DNA from: Cyanodermella asteris
Taxonomy: Eukaryota; Ascomycota; Lecanoromycetes; Ostropales; Stictidaceae
NCBI GenBank assembly: GCA_900618795.1
Contig: UYJD01000003.1
Span: 1,184,144 to 1,248,143 of the forward strand
Reading direction: 5' to 3'
Length of the DNA stretch: 64,000 bases
The position numbers were made by a program, and so were the translations under genes. The notes under the pieces were generated by a model. The model was not told the DNA's origin and ran no database searches. It saw only the letters and a program-made list of their open reading frames with translations. This document shows positions 1-11,891 of this stretch, piece by piece; within the stretch, counting starts at the first letter, position 1; the number at the start of each line of letters is the position of its first letter.

Positions 1-3000
1 TTCACCAGCCGCTGGGACGGATTTGATGCTTGATTACAGTAGAGGCCGCCCAGCTGACACCAGCAGATGCAGCCCGACGCGATACCGGTACAGACTGCAC
101 TTGCAGCGACTCTTCCTTCGCTGTTCTCGCATTGGCGTAAATGGCAGGTAGCTTGAGATGACTCAGTAGAAGCCGGGGGTTTCGACGCCTGGTCGATTGT
201 CCCGCCCTCGGCTGGTTACGGCTTTGTCAGGCACGCATCTCCTTAATCATCGCCTCGACATTCTGGAAGCGGGTGGGGTTGTCGTGCTAGCACTTGCCCA
301 ATGAGACTAACTCTGCTGATTAGATAGGAAGAAGCACGAGCTTGCCTTCAGTCATCGCGATAATTGATCATTGCCGGCTGTGACGGTTTCGAACCATGTC
401 TCAAGCCATTATTACTGACGTCTTTGTATGCTGGGGTCTCGCCTTGTTGTGCTTGGACAAGAAGGCGTCGCCGACGAGTTTGTCCCGATCGTGATGATGC
501 AGCACGGCTTTGGGCATGGCATAACATTAACGGTGATGGAGACTGAGCGACAAACGACGGAGAGCCGGTCTTTGACTGCGATGTACAGTACCTACCGGCG
601 GTTCAGGGCATGTTGCTGCCGGCGTCGCCGAGCGCGACTACTGCTTTCGCTGCGCCCAGGTCTTATCAGCAACAGAATGCCACACTTTTTCACCCCAATG
701 ATGCCCATGTGGCCGTCATGGGTCAACACCTCACTGAGCGAATCTCGGTTCGGCAGTGTCGCGTTGAACACTAAGCCGAGCGAGCGGTTCGACCAGAGAA
801 GATTGAACCACTGTCCGGTCTTCGTGCCCCGGCAAAACTTGAAGCTGGAAAAAGGCTCGGACTGGCAGCTCGTACCTGGTCGTTCGGAAGTCGAGCGAGC
901 GAACGGGGTTAAATGTCGCCAACAAGGCCACCAGTGCACTCGAGCGCTGGCAGGATGGGGCAGCTTCTCAGCCGCATCCCCACTCGAGTACATAAAGCCG
1001 GCTTGGCCGAGAGCAAGGGTATCATAATATCGCACAGGATGAGGGTGAGATCATCGCCAACAACATGGAACGTGACAACGTGCCGACCGTTGACGCAGCC
1101 GCCAGATCCTACTATTTGCAGCGCACCAGGCGTTAATGGAAGGGTCGAAGGCTCTGGATACGGTTCAAAGTCGAGCAAAGATAGCATCTGCATTATGCAC
1201 ACCCGCGGCCTGGCATCCTATGATTGCAGCTCTCAGGATGACTGCATTCGTGTACCGAGATAGACACAATGCCAACCTGCACGTGGCTCGCCCATCTGCG
1301 GCCGGAAATGGTTATAGCGGCAAAACATTCACCGACCTGGAGACCGGAGCTGCGACAAGTTGTGGCGTTCGCCGTGGGTGCTCAACGTCGCAATACACAA
1401 GTAGGTAGAGAAGGACAAAAAAAACTTCGGTGCCACGATGGACTTTGGTGCGAAAGTATATTCTGTGCCGCAGTATCTTTTGACCAGCTGATCATAGTGA
1501 CTCTTCGCAGTCGGTGAGGAACTGCAAGCCATTATTGTTCTAAAAGGATCAATGTAGCGACGAGTGTACCGGAGATGGATGCCACTATTCACAGATTCGG
1601 CGCTCGTCGTCAGGTTGGGTGGAGACGAGTTGCATCGCAGACCCGCACGGCGATGGACGCCAACGAAGCTACCAGAGTCTGACGGCAGATCGTGGAGTCG
1701 GTCAAGATTGGGAGGATGCAATGATGCGCATCGGCCGACAAGAGCGATATTTCGGGGCGGGCTCGCAACTCGTCCTAGTAATCCAGTCGTTCAAGCCGGC
1801 CGCAGAGGGGCTACAGAGTACATGCCACTCTACTTCTGTCCAGTGTTTATTCTATATTTGGGCACAGCCCTGTGAGCTAACAAGTCAGCTAAGCATCCGC
1901 TTAGACGGCTTGTGCCCGCCGCTAGACCAGACGGCCCCCAGACGCCCAATGGCCGGTCTTCCTGCGAATCCTCTCCGTGTTCCTCTGTCCTCGTCGTCGG
2001 GAAAGACGGTAAAGACTCTGTGGTGACATCGGCGGGGTCGACATGGGTTCTTGTAAGGAATTGGCACCTAGGTAGATGACAACAATCCGAAGCCGAAAGC
2101 AGATCTGATACCCAAAGACTCCTGAAGCAATGCTTCTGGAACACCAGCCTGACGTCGTTGACAGCGGCTGGAAATTGCGATGCTCCGTGCGGTCGCTGGG
2201 TGAGGGTGATGTCAGTTTCTTCAATCCGCACCATGAGGTAAGGATCATTGCCGGGAGCGTTCCACATGACCAAGTCAAGATGTGTCGCATAGAGCATCGT
2301 ACCGCTTACCCCGGAATGACCAGTCAGTAGTCCTCGTCGCCCGCTGGTTGAGAGCATCACTACCCTTTCTAGTGCGCGCTGTCGAAAAATAAACATTTGG
2401 TTTTCGGCTGATTTGGCTCGCTCGACCAACCAGCGGCAGGGTCTCCGCGACTCCGCTGTGTTTCCCACCAAGCAGATCGTCCTTTTGCATCTTGAGGTGG
2501 AGAACTAGGTGTCCACGGTTCAGGCACGTCCTCTGATGATCCTGACGAATACCGGTTCTTTTCTGGCTCTGAAAACAGGGTCGTTGCACGGCACACCGGC
2601 TTAGGGCAAGCTGTGCCCTGCATTCCTCCACGATACTGTTCGCCGTCACACTGCTCCGTCTGTCGCTGGCTCAACGTGGTGACCCATTGCACGTTGTCTC
2701 GGAGACATTGTCCTTGCTTCAGAACAATCAATAATCAGTCGACGTGACACATTGACAGCGTCCATGGTGCCACGATGCTGAGCGTGGCCGCTCCTAGATT
2801 TCCCCCTCCGCGACCCCGAGCAATAGCAACCATGAATATAGCAAGCTACTTGGTCGTATACTTTAGGAATCCTCAGCGCGTAAGGTCGACCACTCATGAT
2901 TCAGGACTGCCCCAAGATTGACACAGTGTCGACCAAGCTGAGTCTGGCAGGAATGTAGCTTGTTTTCTTGGTGGGTCTCTGCCGAAGGTGCCAACTCAAC

Positions 3001-4343
3001 ACGAGCTTGACTGCCATGGTCTACAGAACGTTCCTGGCGTGACACGCATCAATGCCGAAAGGATGCATCTCGCACGACAGCACGGGCAGTCTTGACGTAG
3101 TAGAATGCAAGTGGATTAACGAAGCAGAGGTAGCGTCCCGCATTTACGCCGAGGTGGTAGAGTTTCGAGTCGCGCAGCTGCAGAGCGTCGAGGGTGATTG
3201 AACAGGGAGAAGGATGTGTATCGGCGCATGTGCCCTGAAACTAGACCGCAACACACGCCAAGGATACATTTTCATGGCTCACAAGCACGCCAGAAGACGG
3301 AGACCGGACGGAACGGTGACAGGACATGAGGACAGAGCAGGCGAAGCACGACGGTGAATAGGATTGTGGCAGGCCAGCGAAGAGCTGAGTGCATCGCCTG
3401 ATGGCTGAATTGGGGTCGCTCGACGGCTGCTGCAGTGCAAGGGCCGCTGGAGGTGAGGCTGACTGAGGCTTAGAGCAAGCAAGCAAGCATACAAGCACAG
3501 AGTGGTGAGTGAAGTAAAGTGAAGTCGGACGGGTGGTCGTCGAGGGCGGGCGTCACAAATCCCGCAGCGGGGGCAAACTGGTAACTTATCCGTGTTTTGT
3601 TACCGGGATTATTTTTAGCTGCGCCTCGTATTCTCCAGACTGTCACCGTCGCCAACCCTTTTGCCCTCCCACGCACTTACACTAGTAAGCAAGAGGTGAG
3701 CTTCAACGACCCTTGGCCCGCCAACACCTCGACATGAACCGGCTAAGCCCGACTGAACCAGATCGTCGACGCGTCCGTGCCCGTGGGTACAGCATGCTGC
3801 TCCTCGACCCGAAATGGTATACAGCCCTGGTCATATATTCGCCTGGCCCTCCCATGGCCCAGTGACTTCTTCCCTTCCACCATCCGGAAGCTTCACTCGC
3901 TTTGCTAATACCTTCGTTTGTAATCGGTGCTTGCAGTACTGCGTCACCAAGTCTCTCGCTTTTGTTTGTCTAATCCTAATCCTCGCCCGAGTCCATCCAC
4001 CCTCGACGAGCGACCTTCGTTTGACAACCTGATCAGAAAACAAAACTAATTCGCCTTTGCCGCCTTTGGCCGTGTGCCACACTCTCGCTTGGACCTGTCC
4101 TCACCACCCAGGCTCCCGCTCGCCCCATCTACGCTACCGTCAGACCAGCTTTTGGCTTCTGCGTCAGCTTATTCATACCTAGTCCGACCTTACTCAACCT
4201 TTCGACTAGCCGGAGCTTAGCTTCTCTGTCCTTGAGAAGCTATATCCTTACTCGGGTCTCCCGTCGGACTTTTGCTACCGGACTCTCTGCACAACCCTTC
4301 GACCCTACTCTCAAACTCCCACGCACCTCACCCTCCATCAACA
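1..4343. other. Gene-poor left flank and leader of the Zn2Cys6 gene
   Basis: No open frame here (the longest is about 213 codons, minus strand near 1830-2471) shows a recognisable domain, and the frames on the two strands overlap at random. A short GCAA repeat lies near 3475-3488. From about 3680 to 4343 the plus strand becomes pyrimidine-rich and is probably promoter and 5' leader of the downstream regulator; it contains small upstream ATGs, for example at 3814. I see no transposon parts. Confidence 0.5.
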
Positions 4344-5999
4344 ATGGCCGGACCTGGCGGAGGACCTCCTCGCAAGAGCCACACCAAGTCCAAGAAAGGA
4401 TGCAAGACTTGCAAGAAGAGGCACATCCGTTGCGACGAAAACTTCCCTCAATGCAAGAACTGCTCGAAACACAACGTGAGATGCGACTACAACGACCAGT
4501 TCATTCAAGGCGAGGATTGCGCGGGGTCTTCGGGCAGCCCGGGATTCACCCAGGCACCCGAGCAAGAGATTGAGCAATGGATCGCCACCGGTGTCTTTCC
4601 CTTCCCCGAGCTCGGCGTCCAAAACACCAGCCAGTTCGACCACTTTGGCCGCACCGAACGCCGCCTGATCCACCACCTCTGCAACGCGTACCGACTGCTC
4701 ACCAGTGTAAGGGCCGTGCATTGCGCGCCTTGGTTGCTTCAGCTCCCGGTCTTTCTTGAGATATCTGGACAGGGCCACAACTGCGTGCTCAGTGCGTTGC
4801 TCGCATTTTCCGCACAGCGCCTGGCCGTCGGAGCAATGGCGCACGACATGGCTAGCCTGGCGGACAACTACAGAGCGCACGCGCTCTCGACAATCCAGGA
4901 AGCTTTGGGTCAGTTCTCGCAGCAAAACGCCGACTCGATCCTGGCAACCTCCATCATCCTTTCGTGGCAAGTCGACGATTTGCTCGGCTGGAATTCGTTG
5001 ATGCAGGGCATCTCTACGGTGATCAACCACATGGGTGATTGGCGCTACAGCTCGCCGATTGCCCTGTTCGCAGAGAGCCATGTTCTTGCGCGGCCCACGG
5101 CTGCGGCTGGTGACCTGGCTCTGGTGCACGCCATTGCCGCTCTCAAGCAGATGTCCGAATCGCTTCCTCAGGAGAGCCCAGTCCGGACCTGCATTGAACG
5201 CACCTGGCAATCGGGCATGGAACTTCGCTCCATGATTCAAACGAGCTCGGCTGAGCAGGCCTTCGAGCGATTGGGCTACCTCCGCGATCGTGTCCTCTGG
5301 GCGCCTCTGGACCTCATTTCGCACGTCGGAGCCGGCAATCTGGGTGTTGTCGCCCTTGCACAGGTATTTTCCATGGCCTGCGCGGTGGACTCGAGCATCC
5401 CAGATCTCAACGGCGCTTCTCTGGGCGCTCTCACAAACTCTGCCATCGGTGAGATCGATCGTCAGATGCGCTTTTCCTCGCCAACTTCGGTTTCGTCTCA
5501 GGACCAGTGGGATGGGATGATGCAGTTTCCGCGCCACATCATCCAACGTTTCCCGCAGCAGGAGACAGCATCCGAGCCCATTTTCTCACTGACGCAGCAC
5601 GAGACGAATCTCTCCGGTTCACCCTACGGTTTCGAGAATCTTGACCTCCACTCGTCACCTGGCACGCCACCGTACCGGCCAGCGCTACCTTACTTCGACG
5701 CGCAAACCAGTGAAATGAGCGTACCGCCTTCTCCATACCTTGCGTCTTACGGAAGTGGCAGCGGCCACGCACACCGCCACTCAGCGCACTTCTCCCAGCG
5801 CCCCGGTTCCATCTACTCCGACCGAGGCTCCCTCTCCGTTCCTCCTCCGCAAGGCTCTCCGGGCTTCTCACCAGCCTACTCCCCTTCACCATTCCCCGAA
5901 CACGAGAATCCTCAATTCTTTTACGGCAACGAGCAGCAGCCTGCCGAGTCGCCAATGGGCTTCACAAGCGGGTTGGTCAATTCCGAGATCTGGGTTTAA
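4344..5999 (+). CDS. Zn2Cys6 transcription factor, Upc2/sterol-regulator-like
   Basis: A 551-residue nuclear DNA-binding regulator. The N-terminus holds a complete binuclear zinc cluster, C20-x2-C23-x6-C30-x6-C37-x2-C40-x6-C47, preceded by a Lys-rich stretch (KSHTKSKKGCK). This 'KKGCKTCKKRHIRCDE' form is typical of the fungal family related to sterol regulator Upc2. A middle region of about 250 residues resembles the family's helical effector domain, and the last 130 residues are Ser/Pro/Tyr-rich and probably disordered. The ATG at 4344 was chosen because it starts just before the zinc cluster in a good context (caaATGG-like); an in-frame ATG at 4272 would add 24 uninformative residues. The gene is intronless. 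Family assignment is from motif recognition; the regulated pathway is inference. Confidence 0.85.
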   Translation: MAGPGGGPPRKSHTKSKKGCKTCKKRHIRCDENFPQCKNCSKHNVRCDYNDQFIQGEDCAGSSGSPGFTQAPEQEIEQWIATGVFPFPELGVQNTSQFDHFGRTERRLIHHLCNAYRLLTSVRAVHCAPWLLQLPVFLEISGQGHNCVLSALLAFSAQRLAVGAMAHDMASLADNYRAHALSTIQEALGQFSQQNADSILATSIILSWQVDDLLGWNSLMQGISTVINHMGDWRYSSPIALFAESHVLARPTAAAGDLALVHAIAALKQMSESLPQESPVRTCIERTWQSGMELRSMIQTSSAEQAFERLGYLRDRVLWAPLDLISHVGAGNLGVVALAQVFSMACAVDSSIPDLNGASLGALTNSAIGEIDRQMRFSSPTSVSSQDQWDGMMQFPRHIIQRFPQQETASEPIFSLTQHETNLSGSPYGFENLDLHSSPGTPPYRPALPYFDAQTSEMSVPPSPYLASYGSGSGHAHRHSAHFSQRPGSIYSDRGSLSVPPPQGSPGFSPAYSPSPFPEHENPQFFYGNEQQPAESPMGFTSGLVNSEIWV

Positions 6000-8260
6000 A
6001 GGTACACTCTTTTCTGACTCGTTTTGTTTTCTTTAGAACCCCCTCGCTTACGAGGCCTACAGACAAGGGAAAAGGTCCGAGTCGTTACTAAATCTGCCCA
6101 CCTACCTCACCACAACAACCAACATGTCTGCGCAACAAGCGCCGCACACACAAACACGACATGACCAGATCTCGGACCACACCTGTACAACAGCACGTGT
6201 ACAATAGCTCGACCGTATACACATCCAAGCCCGGCGACCTCGATCATCAGCCGCGTCCGCTGACCGACGCCCGAACCATGATCACCTAACGACGATATAC
6301 GACACGACTTACGACTTTGACGATAGCGCGATTTTGCATACGAAGAGATCGAAGATGGAGGGATATTTACGAGACCACTCATTGGCTTGAATGAGCAAAT
6401 TACCAGTTCATTATTGTTGCAGACATCTTGGGGACCTGATTTTGGGAACCGAGCGCGTTTTCTTCGGGGGCATGCGCCACCCTCAATTGGGCCAATTCAC
6501 TGGTAGTCTGTCAATCAAGCCGAGATTCTGCCCACGGACTAGCACCGTGCTTATCAGTACAAGGCATCTCCAGGAAGAATCGAGAGTGGAGACCCGCTAA
6601 TACCGCTAATTTCTTAGTCCCTTCATCTCTCATTCTTCGATCGGCCGCTTGGTGGCTTTTCTCCTTCGGTCCTGTGATTCAGCGTCTGTCTGGAATTTGA
6701 CTTTGAGCAAATTCGCATGAAGCATTGTGCTTTTCTGTACAGCATTGCATGGCAAGCGACCGGCGTTTATATACTGGGCGTCCTATTTCGAGGACATGGG
6801 CAACGACTGGAATGTCGCAATTGCTAGAATATTATCTCCTCTAATTTCCCCGATTCTTTCAAGTTCGTCCCTATAATCCCTCCTTCCAGCTGCCATCTAT
6901 TCGTCATTTCTCAAATTTCGTTGCTCCGGTCTGAGTTCGCGTACGACTCCGCGGTTGCACGTCCCAAGCTAATTACGCCTCTACGTCTCCACGTAGCACT
7001 ACTACCCTGACAAGTATTCAGTGTGCAGCCGCTAACATTTGGCGTTGTCGATCGCGGCTTTCTTTGCACGACTCAGCTACTGGGTAACGTAGGCTACGTA
7101 TCGTTTACGACGGACCAGCAAATAGCACACGCAAGCCGGAAAAGGTCACCAGTTCACACACCGACCGGGTCGTTGACGGGCTCTCCGTGGTGGTGAGGCG
7201 CAGTGGAATGGACAGAAAAAGATCGGCCAGGCCGGTCACGACCCTCGACCCATCATCTCGCCCCCCGCGGGCCTGACTCCGGACGACAATCATCTCCAGA
7301 GACCTCGTATTCACAGCCCTGGCCATTGGGTCGAACAAACCAAAGACGGTCGTTCCGCAGGGCTGCTCGCCTACACGCTTTCTCAGCTAGGAGCTTGCGT
7401 GTTGCCTCTCCCATTGCCCGGTGGGTGTGAGTGGTCGCCGGCCCCCAAGACCAGACCGATCTACATCTTCAGGTCGCCGCCGGGCTTTGTTTCAGCTTGA
7501 TTTGCCTGCTTGCCCACTGCACATCAGCTGATGATGGCGTCAACAGGCCTCGCCTTCTGGCCGGCGATGACGCTCTCAAAGGCCTGCTGCTGTGAGAGAG
7601 AAAGAGACCTCTCGCCTTCGCAGCGCTGGACCAAGATCTCGCTTCCGACTTCCATCCGCTTGCAGACATATGCGTTTTCAAGTCCCTCTGTATCCCTGCT
7701 CTCATGGCCACGCCCGTCCGTCAGGCCAGCTCCGAGTTCCATATGCCCGCTGTAGAGGTTGTTTCACGCCGACGTTGGACGACCGCGACCCGATACCGGT
7801 CCCTTGCGTCGACCTGTGGCTTTGGTCGGTACGCGTCACCTGTCGACTTGATCCAGAGATGAAACACGTTTGGCGTCTGAGAGTCATACCATATACCGTG
7901 AGATGAGACGACGAAAAGACAGCTGCCGGGGCCAAGAGCACTCACGTCAACCATGCAACCCGGCCGCCTGGGTCCCGTTTCCCGAAGCAGCTGTGCCCAT
8001 TTGCATACCTGTTCAGGCAGGTGAAAGTCCAAAGGTTCACAGCCGAAAAAGTGAACGGCGGAAAGGTTTAAGACTGTGGAGTGGGGTAACCAAGGGCAAG
8101 GAACTGTGTTTGGGAGGCTGAAGATTAAGATTTAAAAATAAAAAAAATAAAAATCATGGTGTCCAAAGTGGGGAGTCGTGAGGGGAAAAAAAAGTTGAGC
8201 AACCCCGAGCAAGTGACAAGGGGAAAGCAAAGCCCCCATCCCCCTTCTCGGCTGCTGAGT

Positions 8261-8290
8261 GGATGGATGGATGGATGGATGGATGGATGG
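8261..8290. repeat. (GGAT)n microsatellite
   Basis: About seven and a half uninterrupted copies of GGAT, in non-coding DNA. Confidence 0.95.
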
Positions 8291-8380
8291 GGAGCGTTCT
8301 TTTGCGGGGGGTGGAAAGGCGTGAGGTGACGGGTAATGGCGGGTAGCTGAACGGGTTTAGGGCCGGTTGCAGAATACGAG

Positions 8381-8400
8381 GTGATGTGATGTGATGTGAT
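8381..8400. repeat. (GTGAT)4 microsatellite
   Basis: Four perfect copies of GTGAT followed directly by the palindrome CGATCG, 90 bp after the GGAT repeat. Confidence 0.9.
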
Positions 8401-9575
8401 CGATCGTGCTCGTGTGAAGGGAGCGATGTGACTTGGTTCTACGCGTCCTCTGGGCGGGCGTTTGCTGGTTTGCGGCGTTCCGTCAACATGCTCATGATCG
8501 TGCTGGTGGAGTTGTTTGGAAAGATTCATGGATAACGTGGAGGTCCCCTGCGAGTACAGACGGTGGCCTGGGGTTGGAATTCCCCTTTAAAAAAGAGTCA
8601 CGTTGGAAGGATGATCGATAGATGACTGAGTCGAGGGCGCCATACCCATGGACGGCAACTTGACGCAACATTGTTGCCTTGATCAGATTGGGTAAGCTCA
8701 TGAGTGGCCCGGTGGTCTTGCGATCAGAGAGCTTATTTATGGAACGAGTTAACGGAGAGAGCTCCAATACACCGCATGCTGTAACGGCATGCGCGCTCCA
8801 CAGCAAGTCTGTGGCTTTTATCTGGTTACTTTGCATCTCAGGTCAAAGATACAAAACAGATTGATGAAGGAGTCAGTCTGGTCGCTCTTGCAGGGCTGGT
8901 CTTACTCTGTGAATCTTCCGTGTCCATTTCGAAGAGCCGCGCTCGTGGCCACATCTATGCAAGTATCACAAACACTACACAAAGACCCGTGTTCGATCAA
9001 AAAGAAGAAATTCATTAATCATTCTATCTTTAATTTATGAGGTCTTTCCCAAGTCATGCAGTCATTCAGTCGTGGGTTTTCGTAAGCTCATTTAGCGCGA
9101 GCCTTCCAGCGTAGGTCAGTCAGCCATAAAACATGTGAGTGAACTCTGTCTTCAGCAAGCAGGAATTGGATTGTAGCCCAGAACATCACAGTTGCTTCAT
9201 CAGATCAGGTCAATCGCCATGTTGGTGGCTTACCAATGCTTTCAGTCTCGTTCCGGATCTCGTCGAAATCATTGGTGGTGCTGTCGTATCGTGTTCTCCG
9301 CTGTCATGTCTCTTACGTCGATTTAAATTCCCACACGATTGATGGTGCCACTCGCCCAAGTCCAAGTGTATGCAAATGTGTGCCGACATATCCAGGATTC
9401 GTCCTTGCCACCAGACTGGATATGGTGATGATGCTCTCGTCGTGGATCTGCTCTTCACACGACGCGATTCGATAATGTTGTTGAGGTACATGAGACCAAG
9501 GTGCCAAGAGATCAGAGCCAGTTATGAGCCTCGTTGGGTATGCCAGACACAGGACACCGCTGACGATGAGGTCCG

Positions 9576-11891
9576 TTAATTCCAGCGCTGATAGCGAGCA
9601 GGCGGAAGTCGGACAGTAGCCTGTGGTGCCGGAAAGAAACGACTGCGTCTAACATTTCGTCGGTACGGGGTGGGATTTCTTGGCATCTGCCTTTGAACAT
9701 GACCGATAGCCCGGTAAGGGGCCTCACCGTCGTTATCAGCCACGCTGTTCTCCATCAAGTCATCCATCAAGCTTCGGGTCGGTGCATTCTGCTTAGCGAG
9801 AGCAGCCCACTTCCTCCGCTGATCTGCCTGGCGCTCTGCTCGTGCCGAAGACACAATGGCCATCAACTGGCTATGGGCGATTCTGCCAGGGTGGAACATC
9901 TGTACCAGCAGAGGCTGGTGGTTTTTGGCGAAGTTTTCCACCCTCTCAACTTTTTCCTCAGCGCTTAAGGATTCGAGCCCGCGAAGGAAGTGGTTGGCCC
10001 AATTCTGGTTACGAATGGCGCGCTCGTTGGGGCCTTTAGGGAACTTGTCCTCTCCTGGCATGTTTTGGATGATAGCGACCCGCTCGAGGGCGATCTTGGC
10101 AGTGAGACGGTCCTGCGGCCTACCCATGTACCAGTCGGTGAAGTCCTTTGCGCGTTCGTCGGATGCTGTGAGGGTAGGGAGTCGTTTGACCACATCATCG
10201 TTGCTCTCGCCTTTCATCAGCAGAGCACCCCGAATGCCGAGCAATTTAGCCAGCATGATGAACGTTGAGTGAACGTCCCACTGTGGCGTTATGAGACCTT
10301 CAGCTGCAGCTTCAGCGGGACAAATGCCAGGAGTCGAAGTTTGTTGGTCAGCCACTGTTTGGTCATCTGACACCCAACCAAAGTCAGCCACCTTGTAGAC
10401 GATGTTTTCTTGACCTGGGGCTGCCAGTGGCGAATCCGGCTTGATGTAGAGAACGTTGGGCAGCTTCAGATCTCGATGTACCATGCCCTGGCCATGAATG
10501 TGATCTAATGCGCCTAGAACGGCAACAAGGAAACGAAGAATCTCATTGTCGTTCCAAGTCCCTGACAACTTTGTTACATCACCATCGCAGCGCTCCATGG
10601 TGAAAGCGCCACCATAAGCACCCGGATATTGGTGAAAGTCGTAAGCCTTGATAATGTTGGCATGGTCCAGCTTCTGCAAACGTATGTATTCTTGGCGCAG
10701 GGCAACGTCGGGGTTAATCATCCTGTTGACGTATTGCATCATGTAATCTCCTTTGAAGGCATCCGTGTTCGGGGTCGTCTTGACCACACGAGGTCTTGAG
10801 GCCTCCGGCATGATGAACTCGTACACCGCGCCACAGCCTCCCATTCCGAGGCACTTTCCAAGACGACGAAGGAACGCCTGATGTATGAAGAGTTGCTCCC
10901 AATGACCCCACTGGGCTACTGGGAGTTCCTCGACGCCCGGATGCCAGGCACAAGAAGGCAGTTCCGATGCAAGTATCTTAGGGGACGACGGGGCAACGAC
11001 GGGAATTGCACTTGAGCTCCGTGTTGAATCGGTGCTCGATTCTGAAAATTCCTGTCCCTGAACGGTCGAGTCTGTCTCGTCAATCTCATTTTCGCTGGCT
11101 GGTAGAGCAGGAAGAGGCCATCCGACGGCGGTCGATAGTGTATTGAAGAGCCGGGCGATGCCACTAAGAGTTGCCGAAGAAGCCACATACTGACCCGAGC
11201 TCTCCGGAAGAGCAATGTGTGTAGCATTCGTTGTTGCATCGAAGAGCGCAGCGATGTGAACGGGAGTCTCCAAGAAAGACGCAGTCTGACTGGCAGTCTC
11301 TCCAGGAGCGACGGCTGCAGCAATTGTGAGGTCTGGTATGACCATTGGACCCCCTCGGACCTTTCTCAGGACCAATCGGATGAATGTGAACGCGGAAACT
11401 GCCACGATCAAACAGAGGATGATGGTAGTGAGTGGATGGGAAACAAGATGGTCGTGGATGTGGTGGTAGAGGCCGATGCTGATCTGGTAGTCAACTTCGA
11501 CGGTCGGCTTCGTCCCTGAATTGATTATGATGCCGTCCACCGCATTAATAGAGCCCGAGCCAAGAAAGCGCTGCCATCTCCCCTTCACCCAGTCCGACGT
11601 GGTCCTGCAGACCACATTCCAGAGTGTTGAAGGCGAGGGTAATTCCATCACCGTCATCATCACTTTGATCCTGGCTCTTGTCACCAGCTCCCAGACTGCA
11701 TCGATGAAACGATCCAACGGGACGTTTTCACCAGGGTTAAACGTGGTTATGCTTGCGCTGATCATCCAACGGAGCCCCCTACCATACCCCAGGAATTCCG
11801 TTAATAAGTCCACTTGCTGGACGATAAATACGAGCACCACTTCCCACGCGCTGGGTGTGGGCTGATATGCCATGTTAGTAAACCGATACAT
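9576..11891 (-). CDS. Protein kinase with a predicted N-terminal membrane segment
   Basis: A 771-residue protein. A hydrophobic stretch at about 154-175 (TTIILCLIVAVSAFTFIRLV), followed by Arg/Lys, predicts a single membrane pass. A Ser/Thr-rich linker (about 225-310) precedes a complete eukaryotic protein kinase domain at about 343-610: glycine loop GMGGCG, a Lys in RVVKTT, a Glu in helix C (ALRQEY), HRDLKLPN (catalytic Asp near 473), DFG near 503, a CPAE form of the APE motif, and WDVHS in helix F. All catalytic residues are present, so activity is likely. There is no obvious signal peptide. ATGs at 11891 and 11873 are both possible; the second has the stronger AACATGG context. It is divergently arranged with the gene at 12838. 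I do not recognise a named family; the substrate is unknown. Confidence 0.8.
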   Translation of the reverse strand: MYRFTNMAYQPTPSAWEVVLVFIVQQVDLLTEFLGYGRGLRWMISASITTFNPGENVPLDRFIDAVWELVTRARIKVMMTVMELPSPSTLWNVVCRTTSDWVKGRWQRFLGSGSINAVDGIIINSGTKPTVEVDYQISIGLYHHIHDHLVSHPLTTIILCLIVAVSAFTFIRLVLRKVRGGPMVIPDLTIAAAVAPGETASQTASFLETPVHIAALFDATTNATHIALPESSGQYVASSATLSGIARLFNTLSTAVGWPLPALPASENEIDETDSTVQGQEFSESSTDSTRSSSAIPVVAPSSPKILASELPSCAWHPGVEELPVAQWGHWEQLFIHQAFLRRLGKCLGMGGCGAVYEFIMPEASRPRVVKTTPNTDAFKGDYMMQYVNRMINPDVALRQEYIRLQKLDHANIIKAYDFHQYPGAYGGAFTMERCDGDVTKLSGTWNDNEILRFLVAVLGALDHIHGQGMVHRDLKLPNVLYIKPDSPLAAPGQENIVYKVADFGWVSDDQTVADQQTSTPGICPAEAAAEGLITPQWDVHSTFIMLAKLLGIRGALLMKGESNDDVVKRLPTLTASDERAKDFTDWYMGRPQDRLTAKIALERVAIIQNMPGEDKFPKGPNERAIRNQNWANHFLRGLESLSAEEKVERVENFAKNHQPLLVQMFHPGRIAHSQLMAIVSSARAERQADQRRKWAALAKQNAPTRSLMDDLMENSVADNDGEAPYRAIGHVQRQMPRNPTPYRRNVRRSRFFPAPQATVRLPPARYQRWN

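Larger units (their letters stand above)
6000..9575. other. Intergenic region with microsatellites
   Basis: This is the 3' flank of the Zn2Cys6 gene followed by non-coding sequence. It holds an A-rich tract at about 8131-8155, a GGAT repeat at 8261-8290 and a GTGAT repeat at 8381-8400. No frame shows a recognisable domain. Confidence 0.5.

Noticed and set aside
1830-2471. 213-codon minus-strand frame in the left flank
   Set aside because: No recognisable domain, overlapped by frames on both strands; not enough to call a gene.
4338-5546. 402-codon minus-strand frame opposite the Zn2Cys6 gene
   Set aside because: It is rich in Arg, Ala and Val without a domain, as expected for the mirror of a codon-biased gene. 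The plus strand has the zinc cluster.
8261-8400. Repeats as a possible CRISPR-like array
   Set aside because: They are simple tandem microsatellites without spacers, in a eukaryotic genome.
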